In this document: positions 22,631 through 34,576 of the stretch, in pieces
Layout: each line of letters begins with the position of its first letter
How positions within the stretch are numbered: the stretch's first letter is position 1
Assembly: GCA_019454045.1 (NCBI GenBank)
Contig: SKCR01023425.1
Span: 62,001 to 126,000, forward strand
Length of the DNA stretch: 64,000 nt
Reading direction: 5' to 3'
Source: Zanthoxylum bungeanum
Lineage: Eukaryota; Streptophyta; Magnoliopsida; Sapindales; Rutaceae
Position numbers and translations under genes: made by a program
The notes under the pieces: model-generated
Seen by the model: only the letters and a program-made list of their open reading frames with translations
Databases searched by the model: none
What the model was told of the DNA's origin: nothing

Positions 22631-23275
22631 TATGCATGGTTTAATCGAGCGCATGGGCTTAGTAAGTGGAATGAAAGATCCCCTATGGGGAGGGGTTAAA
22701 GCCATTTACCACAATGCTTTGCCGCGCCAGTTGATGTGTGTGTTCGGTTGAATGCAAGATACGTTCAATCGGGCATACTAAGTTTGATATTATTGCTTTT
22801 AATTCCTTTTATGCATGATTCAATCGAGCTCATGGGCTTAGTAAGTGCAATGAAAGATCCCCTATGGGGAGGGGTTTAAAGCCTTTTACCACGATGCTTT
22901 GCCGCGCCGGTTGATGTGTGTTCGGTTGAATTGCAAGATACGTTCAATCGGGCATACTAAGTTTGATATTATTGCTTTTAATTCTTTGTATGCATGATTC
23001 AATCGAGCGCATGGGCTTATTAGTGCAAGTAAAGAATAGACCCCTATGGGGAGGGGTTAAAGCCCTTTACCACGATGCTTTGCCGCGGCCGGTTGATGTG
23101 TGTTCGGTTGAATGCAAGATACGTTCAATCGGGCATACTAAGTTTGATATTATTGTTTCTTTATTATTGTATGCATGATCCAATCAAGCGCATGAGCTTA
23201 GTAGTGTGCGATGAAAGGTCCTCTAATTGAAGAGGTTAAACTCCTTTACCACGATGCTTCGCCGCGCCTCGTATT
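22631..23275 (+). repeat. 180-bp tandem repeat, about 3.6 copies, within the solo LTR
   Basis: The unit starting TATGCATG-TTCAATCGAGC recurs at about 22631, 22810, 22990 and 23170. Each holds CCCCTATGGGGAGGGG, a near-palindrome, and TTTGCCGCGCC. The last copy is diverged (CTCTAATTGAAGAGG in place of the GC palindrome) and runs into the CGTTCGAACG array. The unit is near nucleosome length. Confidence 0.85.
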
Positions 23276-23323
23276 TCGCTATTTACTTTTTTTATGTATG
23301 TATTGCATCACATTTTGTGCATC

Positions 23324-23680
23324 AGGTCTGTTTCCGTTCGAACGCGTTATCAAACGCTATACGAACGCGACCCTTCTGTTTCCCGTTCGAAACGGTTTTA
23401 CAACGCTACTCGAAACGCGCATGCATTTTGTTTCATCAGGTCTGGATCCGTTCGAACGCGTTATCGAACGCTACACGAACGCGAACCTTCTGTTTCCCGT
23501 TCGAACGCGTTTTACAAAACGCTACCGTGAACGCATACGCACTTTCTTAGTCTTATCATGCATCAGGTCTGGTTCCGTTCGAACGCGTTCTCGAAAATGC
23601 CATACGAACGCGAACCTTCTGTTTACCGTTCAAACGCGTTTACGAACGCTACCGACGACGCGCACACACTGAACTGAGTC
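23324..23680 (+). repeat. Array of CGTTCGAACG palindrome pairs in the solo LTR
   Basis: Three tandem units of about 114 to 127 bp, each opening with CATCAGGTCTG and holding two palindromes: 23335 and 23384, 23449 and 23498, 23576 and 23627. Spacings within pairs are 49, 49 and 51 bases. The second, and the last, carry one change each (CGTTCGAAACG, CGTTCAAACG). Several are followed by CGTT, making an overlapping AACGCGTT palindrome. A further pair, 49 bases apart, is at 21212 and 21261. Confidence 0.88.
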
Positions 23681-26600
23681 TGTCTTATAAATATCATGCA
23701 TAATTGCCTCTGGTTGATATTTCTTGTATTATGTAGCCAATCATATTATTTTATTCCTGCATTTATCCATTCTATGTGTTCTTGGGATGATATTCAAGCA
23801 TGATTAGCTGTTAGCATGTTATTTGGTTAATATGTTCATGAGATAGTACTCAAGCATGATTAGGTTGTTCTTAGTTTTCCATATCATATGATTGAGAAAT
23901 GTTCATGAGATTGCCATGAGATGTTGCATGTTGTGATGAACTCGTTGATGTATGCATGTGAATTTAGAAGCATGATACTATGGAAATAAGTATTACTTAA
24001 ACTTGATTAAATTATTAATAAATCCTTTCATTACAAGTGGCATAAGTAAGGGACCATTCCGAACCCAACGGTTTGAGGTCTTCTCTTGCGAGGGGTGAGT
24101 GCGGCCTTAAATCTCATTTTCCCGGTTCACACGGGTGGCGACTCCATTATTCTCCGGTTTAGTCCCCCGTGGTGCTCCGTTACTCGACCAAGACCAAGCG
24201 CGAGCTTAGGACAGCATGCGTCGCCCCAGATCCGTGGTGTGTCCCACAATACTCATGCAAGTGTAATAGGAGGTTGTGTTTTGATGTTACGATGGTACGG
24301 GACAAACAGCTTCGCTCTGGATAGACCCCCTCGGAATTCCATTGGTAGTATGGTAGTATGACTATGTGTCTAGGGAAGTCCGAAATCAGGGTAGGTGTAT
24401 TTGGTCTTAACCTGAGACTTGCACCGCTAATAATTGCGACAATCAATATACTTTGGTTGCGGTCGTCCAGGGCTTTAACAGGTTCTATGTACGCCTATGC
24501 TGGGTATATTGAGAATCATAGTGTGTTGGGTGTGATTTCAAGACGGAAGTGTCACTCCAGTCATATGGAGATGATGGTCGCGTAGGATACGGTACTGGTT
24601 CTCTTAAGTACTGCAATCATCGGGATAAAATGACAAGGTCATGTTTATCCGATTATAGAGACTAGTTACCAGGCATCCGACATGTGCTTCGTACGGGGCA
24701 GACACAATTCCAGCCCCAGGCCTAGCGCGTGATCATCCGATACTGGATCGACATACGCAATACTACGTATATTACGCCTAATATAGATCCTTTATTCCTG
24801 TAAGGATATTTCTGGAGAATTGGGTAGGCATGGCGCTTTGCTAGAAGCCAACCTTGTCTTGTAAATTGGTACAAACGTAGTACTAGGTACTTATGTGTTC
24901 GGATAGTCCGACAACCGAATTTACTGCCAACATATCCGGGGATCTCATGGGTCGCTTCACGAAGATTCACCGATGACGTATGATTCGCACTTTTATTAAT
25001 CTGGGATTAATTAGATGAGAGAGAAAATTAATCTGGGATGAATTGCGGAGATATTTTATCTGGGATAAAATATCCATTAAAGAGAGAAAACGATTAATTT
25101 GGAATTAATCGATAAAATTAATATATTCGATATATTATACGAAATTGGATTTCGAAACGGAATTAAAATTATATTTTAATTCGGGCGAACGAATTAATTT
25201 AGAATTAATTCGTTAGCGACGTGAATAGTAATTTCGCTAGGCGTAATCATTTAATTACGACGCAATGGAAAATTCGTTAATTTGGAATTAGCGAACCCGA
25301 GCCCGGGATTATTTGCGAGCGCTTTCGCATTTCGAATTCGAGTGCGGCACACAAGTCATATCAAGCGTCAAACCGCTAGTTGCATCTAGCGTCACATCAA
25401 GCGTCAAATCATGTCACTTTGAGTGATGTGACCATTGATTGATGTGAGTTGATGAGAGTTGATGGAAAGCATTTAATGCTTTTTGGAGCCAAAATTTGTG
25501 TGTTGACTTTTGGAAAGCTTTTACATAAATTTTTGGTATAAGTTTATTTTGGATTTTGGAAATCAAATAAGTAAATACACATTCATCTCTCTCTCTCTTG
25601 GTTCACGATTTTGGGAGCCAAAATCTTCTTCTCTTTCTTTTGGCCAACATGCCATTTTCTTCACTGGTTTTGCTTGGCAGAAACCGTGAGCAAGGGAAGC
25701 AAAGTGTGGGAAATTTGTGGCAAATTTCTCAAGAGCTAGCACTCCGAGAGACATGCGAAGGTGATAGGGAAGTCCACCCATGAGCCGGGAATCGTTTGAT
25801 GAAGCTTGGAGCTCACCAATGGCCGAAAATGGAGGATGGAGAGCAGCTCACTGCCGAGCACTTTGGAGGACAGAAAATCAGATTCTGTTCTTCGTAGCAT
25901 CGCACAACCGATCGATGTGAGTATTCCGCAACTCCTCGTATGTATTCACATGTGTTTCATGCTTGTTTAATGATCTTGGGACCTTAGCAATCACCAACAG
26001 TGGACTCCTCCCGGAACACCTCAATTTGACGGTGTGTCTGAATAGAGAAACCGAACTTTGTTGGACAGAATAAGGTTAATGATGAGTCGCTATGAGCTAT
26101 CATTGTCCTTCAAGGATACGCATTAAACAGTGAAATACTTATTTTGAAAAAAGTTCCATGAAAAATCTGTTAGACATACTTCATATTAGATATGAACATG
26201 AAAGAAACTGGGTTTTCTCATTCCTGAAGATTTGGGAATGTTGGGCATATGTTTGGATGATACCAAACTAGAACCCAAATCAGATAAGTGCATATTTGTA
26301 GGTTATCCTAGGGAAACCAAAGTATAGTACTTATACAACTCACAAGAGAACAATGTAATTGTTGCTCTCCATGTGGTTTTCCTAAGAGGGATACCTATAT
26401 GCAGTGGTAAGTGGGAAGAAAGTAAAACTCGATGAAAATCGGAGTAATATTATTCCAGGCACCGAGTCTTCACGGAACACAAATAGTTCATCAGGGATGA
26501 AATTGTACCACAATCTTCGAATACACAAGAACCGCGTAAGTCGGAGAGAGTTAGAGAACAACCTGGGAGGTATGGGTTTCTGATCTCACCTCATAAAGAT

Positions 26601-27375
26601 ATCAATCTTATTGAGGAAGACAAACCGACTACGTATGAGGAAGTGATACAAGGTATCGACTCCTTTTATGGAAAAGTGCCATGAAGTCCGAAATGGATTC
26701 CATGTATACAACCAAGTTTGGACACCGGTTGATGTACCGGAAGGCATTGTGTCTATTGGTACTAAATGTGTCTTCAAGGAAGACATACATGGATGGCAAC
26801 ATACAAATGTACACAGCTAGGCTTGTACAGAAAAGGTATCGTCAACGACATAGTGTCGACTAAGACGAAACTTTTTCACTTGTTGCCATGATTAAATCCA
26901 TTTGGATAATGCTTGCTAATGCTGCATGTTTCATTTATGAAATATGGCAGCTAAACGTCAAAACCACTTTCCTTAACGGAAACCTTTTGGAGGATGTTTA
27001 CAACATCCTGACGGTTTTGTCGTGCCAAAACATGCAAACAAGGTTTGCAAGTTAAGTTGATCCATTTATGGATTGAAGCAAGCATTGCGTTCTTGGAACC
27101 AGCATTTTGATGTAATCATAATGGTATATGATTTAATTCAAAACGAATATAATTCTTGTGTATATAAGAAGGTTAGTGGGAGCGCACTGACAATGATTGT
27201 CCTATATAATGATGACATGTCATTTCTTGGAAATGACATTCCCATAATACAATCGGTGAAAGCTTGGCTTTCATGAAAATTCTTTGTAGACTACTTGGGA
27301 GATGTAACCTTTATTCGAGGAATAAGGATCTACTGAGATAGATCTAAAAGTTATTGGCACTCTCCGAGAACTTGT

Positions 27376-29566
27376 TGTAGGCACTGCATTTTTGCATATA
27401 AGTCTCGATGATGAGTCTCACATGGAGACACTACCTCTTTAAAGTTGTGGAAGTCGCGAGAAACAGACGTCGGAAGGGAAAAGTCAGAAATTGATATCTT
27501 GTTGGACTAAATTCGTTTGCTTAGTTGTGGGTTCGCTCGTTGGACCTCTGTTTTAAAATTCATCCTCAGCCCAAACCCCCGCAAGCCACACACCACCAAA
27601 CCACACACCAAGCCCACCAAAAAGAACCAAACCCACGCCCAAATCCCCTTAGCTCACGCCCACGTCCTTCCAAAATAACAAAATCACACATTAAACACAT
27701 GCTAAAATCAAACCAAATCACCTTCCCGAATTAAAAGATTCAAATCAAATCTCATAAATCACATTCCTATTTAAATTAAATCATATGCCTAAACTAAAGA
27801 ATCAAATCAAATCTCATAAATCACATTCCTAATCCAATTAAATCACATTCCTAAACTAAATAAAATCAAATCAATTTACCTTCATAGATAAGGAGATCAT
27901 TTCCTTATGACACACAAAATCAAATATCCCCCATAATTACACAATATCCTTTCCCTATTCGCATAAGGTAAACCCCAACCCTTGCTTATAAAAAGAAGCC
28001 TAAACCCAACCTTGAAACCCCTGGCTCATTCTCACAAAAACACAAAGAAAATAATATAGTGGATTCATGCAAAAACACAATCAAGATAGCCTTCCCCCCA
28101 CTGCTGCATCTAGCCTCTCATTCACGCACCATAAACCCTCCACAAAACTGCTTCCATTCACGCACCAATAAAACCTCCACAAATCAACAGCCCTTCACGC
28201 ATCAACACCCTCACAAATCAACAGCCCTTCACGCATCAACACCCTTACAAACCATCAGCTCTTTCACGCATTAGCTGCCCCCCAACAATAGCCCCTAAAT
28301 CAACGCCAAAGCTCCCCTCACACACTGCTTAAATCAACTCCACAAACTGCCTCACAAACTGCCTCACATTCACCGAATAAAACAGTCCACACAGCACCCT
28401 TAAGACCACCGAAAACTGCACTGAAAATAGCCCATATTTACCGCAAAATAGTAAGCCAAAACTGTGACCAGAAACAGTCATAAAACGGAGTAAAACAGCA
28501 GCCCAAATAGTGAAAGAGCGAAGGAAAATGTTGAACCAGTGAACCGGAGGAGTTGCGGAGCATCAACCCTTCCGACAACCGCGTAGCGCACTTCCGAGAG
28601 ACAACTTAAGAGGTTAGACCTGAGGGCACTCTTTCTATTTATTCTCCTTTATTTTTTATTTATTTTCTTACTTTATTTTCGCATAAGTATTGTGGATTGG
28701 TGTATGATATGACTTTCGGATGAATGGAATATGTGTTCTCTCTTGCGGTATATCGGATGGAAACCCGAACGTAAATTCTGTAGCCAAATCCGAATGGACG
28801 GTAGTGCGGTCTGTACTTGGGAAACAACTCCATGTACCACTCGAGAGACACACATATTTCGTTTCATCCAACCTTGTGTTTGAGCATGATTTAGTCGTTA
28901 GTATGTTATTTATTTTTTAAGCATGATTTAGACGTTAGTATGTTGTTTATTTTTTAAGCATGATTTGGTCGTTAGTATGTTATTTATTTTTAAGCATGAT
29001 TTAGTCGTTAGTATGTTATTTACTTTTAAGCATGATTTAGTCGTTAGTATGTTATTTATTTTTAAGCATGATTTAGTCGTTAGTATGTTATTTCTTTATG
29101 CATGATTTAGTTATTTGCTTTTGCATTAGGAATTTAATTTACGTTTATGTTTAGGTCGTTATTTATTTGTTTTGTGTTTGATAATTCAATATGCTCATGA
29201 GATTATTGTGTGTTATCGTGTGTTTGCCGTTATGATGACTTACTTTTAAAGCATGCAAACTTAGATATATGATTTATTTTTATGAATGCGAACTAGATCT
29301 AGGTTATTCTTGAATATATATGTTGTGTAGATTCGGTTAAGTTATTGCACAAATCATGTCATTACAAGTGGCATAAGTAAGGGACCATTCTGAACCTAAC
29401 GGTTTGAGGTCTTCCCTTGTGAGGGGTGAGTGCGGCCTTAAATCATTTTCCCGGTTCACACCGGGTGACGACTCTTTTATTCTCCGGTTTAGTCCCCCGC
29501 GGGCTATTCCGTACTCCTAACTAGGCCGCGATCCTGGAACAGCGTCGCCGATTTATGTATCCTACA
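27376..29566 (+). mobile_element. Solo LTR, family X copy 2 (2,191 bp), inside copia copy B
   Basis: Begins TGTAGGCACTGC and ends TATCCTACA, so TGTAGG/CCTACA are perfectly inverted. Flanks CTTGT (27371-27375) and CTCGT (29567-29571) match at 4 of 5. Copy A lacks any insertion at this point. It shares with 21037-24248 the start, the CATCCAACCCTTCCGA-type block before GAGGTTAGACCTGAGGG, and the end (AAGTGGCATAAGTAAGGGAC), but lacks the 180-bp repeats and has instead a 40-bp minisatellite. Confidence 0.8.
28882..29105 (+). repeat. ~40-bp minisatellite, six copies
   Basis: The unit AGCATGATTTAGTCGTTAGT followed by ATGTTATTTATTTTT repeats six times with single-base changes (TAGACG, TTGGTCG). It occupies the part of this solo LTR where the sister copy has the 180-bp repeats. 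Confidence 0.88.
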
Positions 29567-30209
29567 CTCGTACATTTTGATATGTATGTGACCTAGTGTC
29601 TCATATGATTTAAGCATATGGAGTCACAATCATGCCAATCCAAGTGATAGTCACTGGATTGATGTTAAGAACATCCTTAAGTATCTTAGATGAACTAAAG
29701 ATGCTTTCTTAAGATATAGAGAATGAGAACTTGAAGTGACTGGGTTCACTGTTGCAAGTTTCCAGACCGACAAAAATGACTATAAGTCGTAATAAGAGTA
29801 CTATATAGTTTGAATAACGGAACAGTGAGCTGGAAATCTTCCAAGCAAGATACTGTTGCTGAATAAATAACAAAAGCGGAATATTGCTGCAGCTGAGGCA
29901 GCAAAAGAAGCAATTTTGGATCTGTAAAATTCCTAATTAGATTAGGTGTAGTTCTATTAGCAGCTGAGCTACGCTACAGCACAGACTAAAGAATTAATGG
30001 TCTCATCAACGATCCAAGTATATACTTCAACTATTTTATCTGATTCGTCGGATCATACATCGTGGCGATGTGATGATCGAATAAATCGCATCAGATGATA
30101 ACCTTTCAAATCCGCTGACGAAAGCAGTTTCTCAGTAGAAGTTTGAGCGACCCGTACATAGTTCAGGTGTAGGACACTTGAGTGATTGGAAATAGGCCAA
30201 GTGGTAGAT

Positions 30210-32151
30210 TGTTGGACAATTATGACCCATAGCGTCACTATTTGTACATAACATGGTGTTGTTGTACAAATTAACTATGTAACAAAGGAAATTGCTCTTT
30301 TATCATTTGTAATTGGATTACCGGGATATATAAATTATAAAAGTCCATATGATTAGTTCTGGATTAATAAGACATGAGACAATATTAATCCACTAAGGTT
30401 TAATCATTAAATATCCCTAGTCGTAGTATTATCGAGACTGGACATCGATAATGCGGAATAGACTAGTATTGCACTTGTGCGCGTTGTGGGAGCATAACGA
30501 CATAGTTCTCATATATTTAAGTATTGGATACTTATGCAAGTGTGATAGTAGGTTGTGTTTACCGATGGTACGGAAACAGCTTCGCTCTGGATAGACCCCT
30601 CGGAATCCCATTGGTAGTATGACTATGTGTCTATGAGAGTCCGAATCAGGGTAGGTGTATTTGGTCTTAACCTGAGACTCGTATCGCTAATACTTGCGAC
30701 AATCAATATACTTTGGTTTTGGTCGTTCGAGACTTTAACAGGTTCTGTGTACGCCTCTTCTGGGTATAGTGAGAATCGTAGTGTATTGGGTGTGATGTCA
30801 AGATGGAAGTATCACTTCAGTCATATGGAGATGATGATCACGTAGGATACGGAACTAGTACTCTTAAGTACTGCAGTCATCGGGATAATATGACTAGGTC
30901 ATGTTTATCCGTTTATAGAGACTAGTTACCAGAGATCCGATATATGCTTCGTACGGGGCAGACACAATTCCAGCCTCAGGCCTAGCATGTGACATCCGAT
31001 ACTAGATTGCAATACGCAATACTACGTATACTACGCCTAACATAGATTATATATTCCTAAAAGAATATTTCTTGAGAATTGGGTAGGCACGGTGCTTTGC
31101 TAGAAGCCAATCATGTCTTGTAAATCAGTAAGAACGTGGTACCGGGTACGCACGTGTTCGGATAATCCGACGACCGGATTTACTGCCAACATATCCAGGG
31201 ATCTCATGGGTCGCTTCCCGAAGATTCACCGATGACGTATGACTCGAACATAATTAATATGGGATTAATTGGAAGAGAGAGAAAATTAATCTAGGATTAA
31301 TTACGGTGAAATTTATCTGGGATAAAATTCAATTAAAAGAGAGAGAGAGAACGATTAATTTGGAATTAATCGATAAAATAATATATTCGATATATTAAAT
31401 TAAATTATATTTCATAACGGAATTAAAATTGGATTTTAATTCGGGCGAACGAGTTAATTTAGAATTAATTCGCAAGCGACTTTAATAGTAATTTTGATAG
31501 GCATAATTATTTAATTAAATTTGATTTAATTACGTCTCAACGGAAAATTCGTTAATTCGGAATTAACGAACCCGAGCCCGGAATGTGTTTGCGGGCCCAC
31601 TCGGATTTTGAATTAAAGTGGGGCCCGCACAAGTCACATCACCTAGTCTATCTCATCACCTTTTGGTTGATGGAAGTAGTTGGATTTGATGGTAACTTGT
31701 TTCTTACACAAGTGTGAAGTTTGATTGACTTTTACCAAATATTTAATTTTGGTATATCATTTGATTTTTGGAAAATCAAAACACTTTACACAAAAAAATC
31801 ACTCTCTCTCTCAACTCCTCGCTTGGGCGTGAACTTCATGCTTTTCTCTCTTCCTTGGGCGTGAACCTAGGGTTCATTTCCTTTGATTTTTGATTCACAA
31901 ATCAATAATGCTAGCACATCAAAGGAGTCATACAAAGGTGTTAGGGACACTAACCCTTGAGTTTGAAATTCAAGAACATGCTTGAAAGCTCAACATACAT
32001 CAAAGGAGAAGCTTGGAGCAACTTCAATGGAGGCAAAAGTTTTGTTGTCTACACATCCTTAGCCGAACATTATAAGTATTTTCCGCTACTTTGCGTATTC
32101 ACATGATTTAATGCTTAAAGATCTTGGTTATTGTTCTTAGAGAACCCAACA
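30210..32151 (+). repeat. Copia LTR B
   Basis: 1,942 bp, from TGTTGGACAATTATGACCC to CTTAGAGAACCCAACA. Uninterrupted partner of LTR A and the best reference for this LTR family in the window. Contains the CTTCGCTCTGGATAGACCCC block (about 30580) and alternating ATTAATT/AATTAAT words at 31250-31560. Confidence 0.8.
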
Positions 32152-32973
32152 AGATTATCATCGGCATGAGGTCGGAGCATCTCCCACATGGTCGCCTCTC
32201 AATTGGTCCGGGGATGGTTCATTCCCTCGGAACCAAGCCTTCTGCTACCTCGGGGTCGGGTTAGGTCCCACCAAGTGGATTATCATCGGCTTGGGGACGT
32301 AGCATTTTTCCCCATGGCCGGATTCGAATTGGTCGGGATTGGAACTTCTCCTCACATTCAGATTTTGAAGAACGAGTTAGCAAGTTAAAAATAGAAATCA
32401 TGCTAAGTGTCATCAGGCAGAAAGTAAAACATTCATTGAAATACTGAAGAATGGGAAAGTGTAAATATTTTTACAAAAATGTATTGTTTGTTACACGGGG
32501 CCCCCTTGGGGTCACCCTCATTCCTCATCCCGCACATGGGCAATTGGTTCATCTTGATCGGGTTCATGAGGAAAGACCTCTGACACAGGCTCGGCAGAAG
32601 GAATCTCATTTTTAGTTTGGTCGGCAGGGGGAGCTTCGACTTCTGCTGCTAGCACTTCAGACGCGAGGGCATGAGCCTCAGGCTGTAACTCCTCGGGCAT
32701 TTATGAGGTGATGATGTTTTACGGTTTCTAATGGACGGCTACCAGAAGGGTAAAAGGGGTATCTCACTTCAAGACAAGAGCACCGACTTGATAGACATCC
32801 GAATCCTCAGTGACCGAGCACGTGAAGATGACTGGAACGACCTGATTGGTAGCCGATGCAGTTTATTGTGGCTCCTAGAGACAATCACCACCCGGTTGAT
32901 CGTGCATTCCCCTGAATTCATAGTTCCCGGTACCAACTCGTAAACTCATTGAAATCGAGAACTATGAGATATA
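32152..32973 (+). mobile_element. 3' internal part of the pol-less LTR element
   Basis: GC-richer text with a partly repeated word: ATTATCATCGGCATGAGGTC at 32155 and ATTATCATCGGCTTGGGGAC at 32279, period ~124. It lies between copia LTR B and the right LTR of the shell element. A 60-codon antisense ORF at 32518-32700 is listed separately. No reverse transcriptase or integrase is seen. Confidence 0.5.
32518..32700 (-). CDS. Short acidic antisense ORF in the 3' region of the pol-less LTR element
   Basis: Sixty codons starting MPEELQPEAHALASEV, very rich in E, P, A and D, with no recognisable domain. Some plant Gypsy elements carry an antisense ORF between pol and the 3' LTR, and this position would fit such an ORF's remnant. 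It is short, and could equally be chance in a GC-rich stretch. Confidence 0.25.
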   Translation of the reverse strand: MPEELQPEAHALASEVLAAEVEAPPADQTKNEIPSAEPVSEVFPHEPDQDEPIAHVRDEE

Positions 32974-33894
32974 TGTTGATGGTGTTTTTGTGACAAAGTA
33001 TTTGAACAGAACGGTTAGGGCAGAGAGATAATTTCTCTTTTTGGGAGGACGAATGTTTCGAGGATATTAGCCATTCTTCGACCAGATATAATGTTCGAAC
33101 CCGGCTTCTTGGATTTGACCGACCCGAGGATACAATATGATGCAGATTTCAGAGGCCGACAACATCAGAGCCAATACCGACCACTTTAGCCCGGTAGCTC
33201 GGTCTAGTCTTATCATTCATCTTGGATCGGGAAAATGAGCTCAGATATTTTGGGTCAGTTCGGAAGTAGTGGGAGTAGGTCGGCATAATATTTGGTCGTC
33301 CTCATGACGCTCGATATGAGACCGGGACCGTTTGAACTTTTCCCTATGACATGTACCACATTTACAGGCTGTCATCATAATTGTTGAGTGTGGCAGTGTA
33401 TAAAACATAATGATGTGATGGGGAGTCAGAGGGCAAGCTTGCTTTCGGCGAGGCAGTTGGGGCAGAGAGCCCATCAATCAGCCGGAGATCCACGTGGCTG
33501 ACGTCATAGAGATATGGGAACAGTGTTGTATTTCTCTTAGTATATAAATGGATGGTAGTCTCATTTATATATGTTGGTTGAAAAAAGTCTCATTCAAAGT
33601 ATTCTTTGTAAAACACTACGAAAGCAAACTGCTTGGTAACATTTGACCACTATTGAAAAAAGGTCGGTTGAACTCGGTTTGATAATAAAAGTAACACTCT
33701 ACTTTATTCCCATGAACGTAGGTTGGATTCATTCCGCCGAACCACGTAAACCCTTTTGTTGATTTTGTGTTTTCTTCATCTTTTGCTAAATTTTCTTTTG
33801 GTCCCCCATAACCAAACAAATTCACGGTTGGATGAGGATTGTCCCTGGAGCACTATCCCAATATTGCAACTGGAACTAAAATCATTTGTCAACA
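32974..33894 (+). repeat. Right LTR of the pol-less LTR retrotransposon
   Basis: 921 bp, TGTTGATGG to TTGTCAACA, same orientation as 16313-17187. TATATAAA at 33540. It carries ~50 extra bases (about 33402-33460, including ATGATGTGATGGGGAGTCAG) that the left LTR lacks. The 5-bp flanks do not match (GTTTT left, GTGCT right), so either the ends have mutated or the two LTRs do not belong to one insertion. Confidence 0.8.
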
Positions 33895-34480
33895 GTGCTC
33901 TCTGGACACTTATATTAGATTGGAAAAATTAATGTTTGGGCTTGGGCTTGGGCTTTGATATGTGTGGTTGGTAGGTATGGCATTAGATTTATTTAATATA
34001 TATTGGCCTTGGGCCTCTTGGTATAGATTATGTGCCTTATTTTAATAAAATGTTTTTTATTTATATTTTTAGTTAATCATAAGGTATGTGTCTGATCAAC
34101 ACATATTTTCAAAATTAACTGAAATTATGAAAAAACGTTGGCAGTAACTACTTCATATTTTTTCTATAAAAAATGGAATAAGTAGAACAGAGGAGACATA
34201 CACGAAAAAGATAGAATTTTTCTATATACCAACTTACTGATCATTGAAAATGAAAATCAAACAACCAGTAGATTCGCAAGGGGTAAAAACATACAGTGCA
34301 GATTTTCGACTTGCAGATTGTTGTATCCTGGTGGTAGGGGTGTTCACGGGTCGGGTTTTTTTTTTTTTTTACCCGATCGGGTCGGGTCTTTCGACCCGCA
34401 ACCCGAAATTTGAGAAGGTGACCCGCACGGGTCGGGTCAAAAAACTACGGGTCAGATCGGGTCATCATAATATACAGTAA

Positions 34481-34482
<2 letters not shown>

Positions 34483-34564
<82 letters not shown>
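34483..34564. repeat. (TA)n microsatellite
   Basis: About 80 bases of almost pure TA. Shorter TA tracts are at about 39156-39184, 47977-48000, 48380-48402 and 49999-50039. Confidence 0.95.
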
Positions 34565-34567
<3 letters not shown>

Positions 34568-34576
34568 AATTTTGAC

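Larger units (their letters stand above)
21037..24248 (+). mobile_element. Solo LTR, family X copy 1 (3,212 bp), inside copia LTR A
   Basis: Begins TGTAGGCACTGC and ends TGTCCCACA, flanked by perfect 5-bp duplications ATACT (21032-21036 and 24249-24253). Removing it restores the LTR A sequence as seen in LTR B (GATACTTATGCAAG). A second family member is at 27376-29566. TATA box TATATAAA at 21652-21659 suggests + orientation. It contains a 180-bp tandem repeat (22631-23275) and CGTTCGAACG palindromes (21212-21270, 23335-23636). No protein-coding domain. The superfamily is not certain: the 5-bp duplication and TG..CA ends say LTR element, and the length suggests a Gypsy type. Confidence 0.8.
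20710..25999 (+). repeat. Copia LTR A (split by a 3.2-kb solo LTR)
   Basis: Begins TGTTGGACAATTATGACCC and ends CAATCACCAACA; the ends give TGTTGG/CCAACA. Without the insertion at 21037-24248 and its duplication it is about 2.07 kb. It aligns with LTR B (30210-32151) from end to end, including the block CGTACGGGGCAGACACAATT at about 24690 and 30950. Copy B coding starts almost at once after it. Confidence 0.8.
26000..30209 (+). pseudogene. Copia polyprotein fragment, copy B, decayed and interrupted
   Basis: Starts GTGGACTCCTCCCGGAACACC directly after LTR A, matching copy A from about 19134 onward, so everything before mid-integrase is missing. Decayed blocks include KCIFVGYPRETK at about 26290, RT text LKQALRSWNQHFDVIIMVYD at about 27070, then SCVYKKVSGSALTMIVLYND (27155-27214, with the DD of the RT active site as NDD). 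RNase H-like text follows at about 29890. It is interrupted by a solo LTR at 27376-29566. Ends before LTR B in AAGTGGTAGAT. Confidence 0.7.

Noticed and set aside
23211..23672. Overlapping ORFs of 78 to 153 codons in three frames
   Set aside because: They arise from the tandem CGTTCGAACG units, which lack stops; no family resemblance.
22631..23680. Regular repeats that might suggest a CRISPR array
   Set aside because: The host is a plant, the units are tandem (no unique spacers) and they lie inside an LTR bounded by a 5-bp target duplication.
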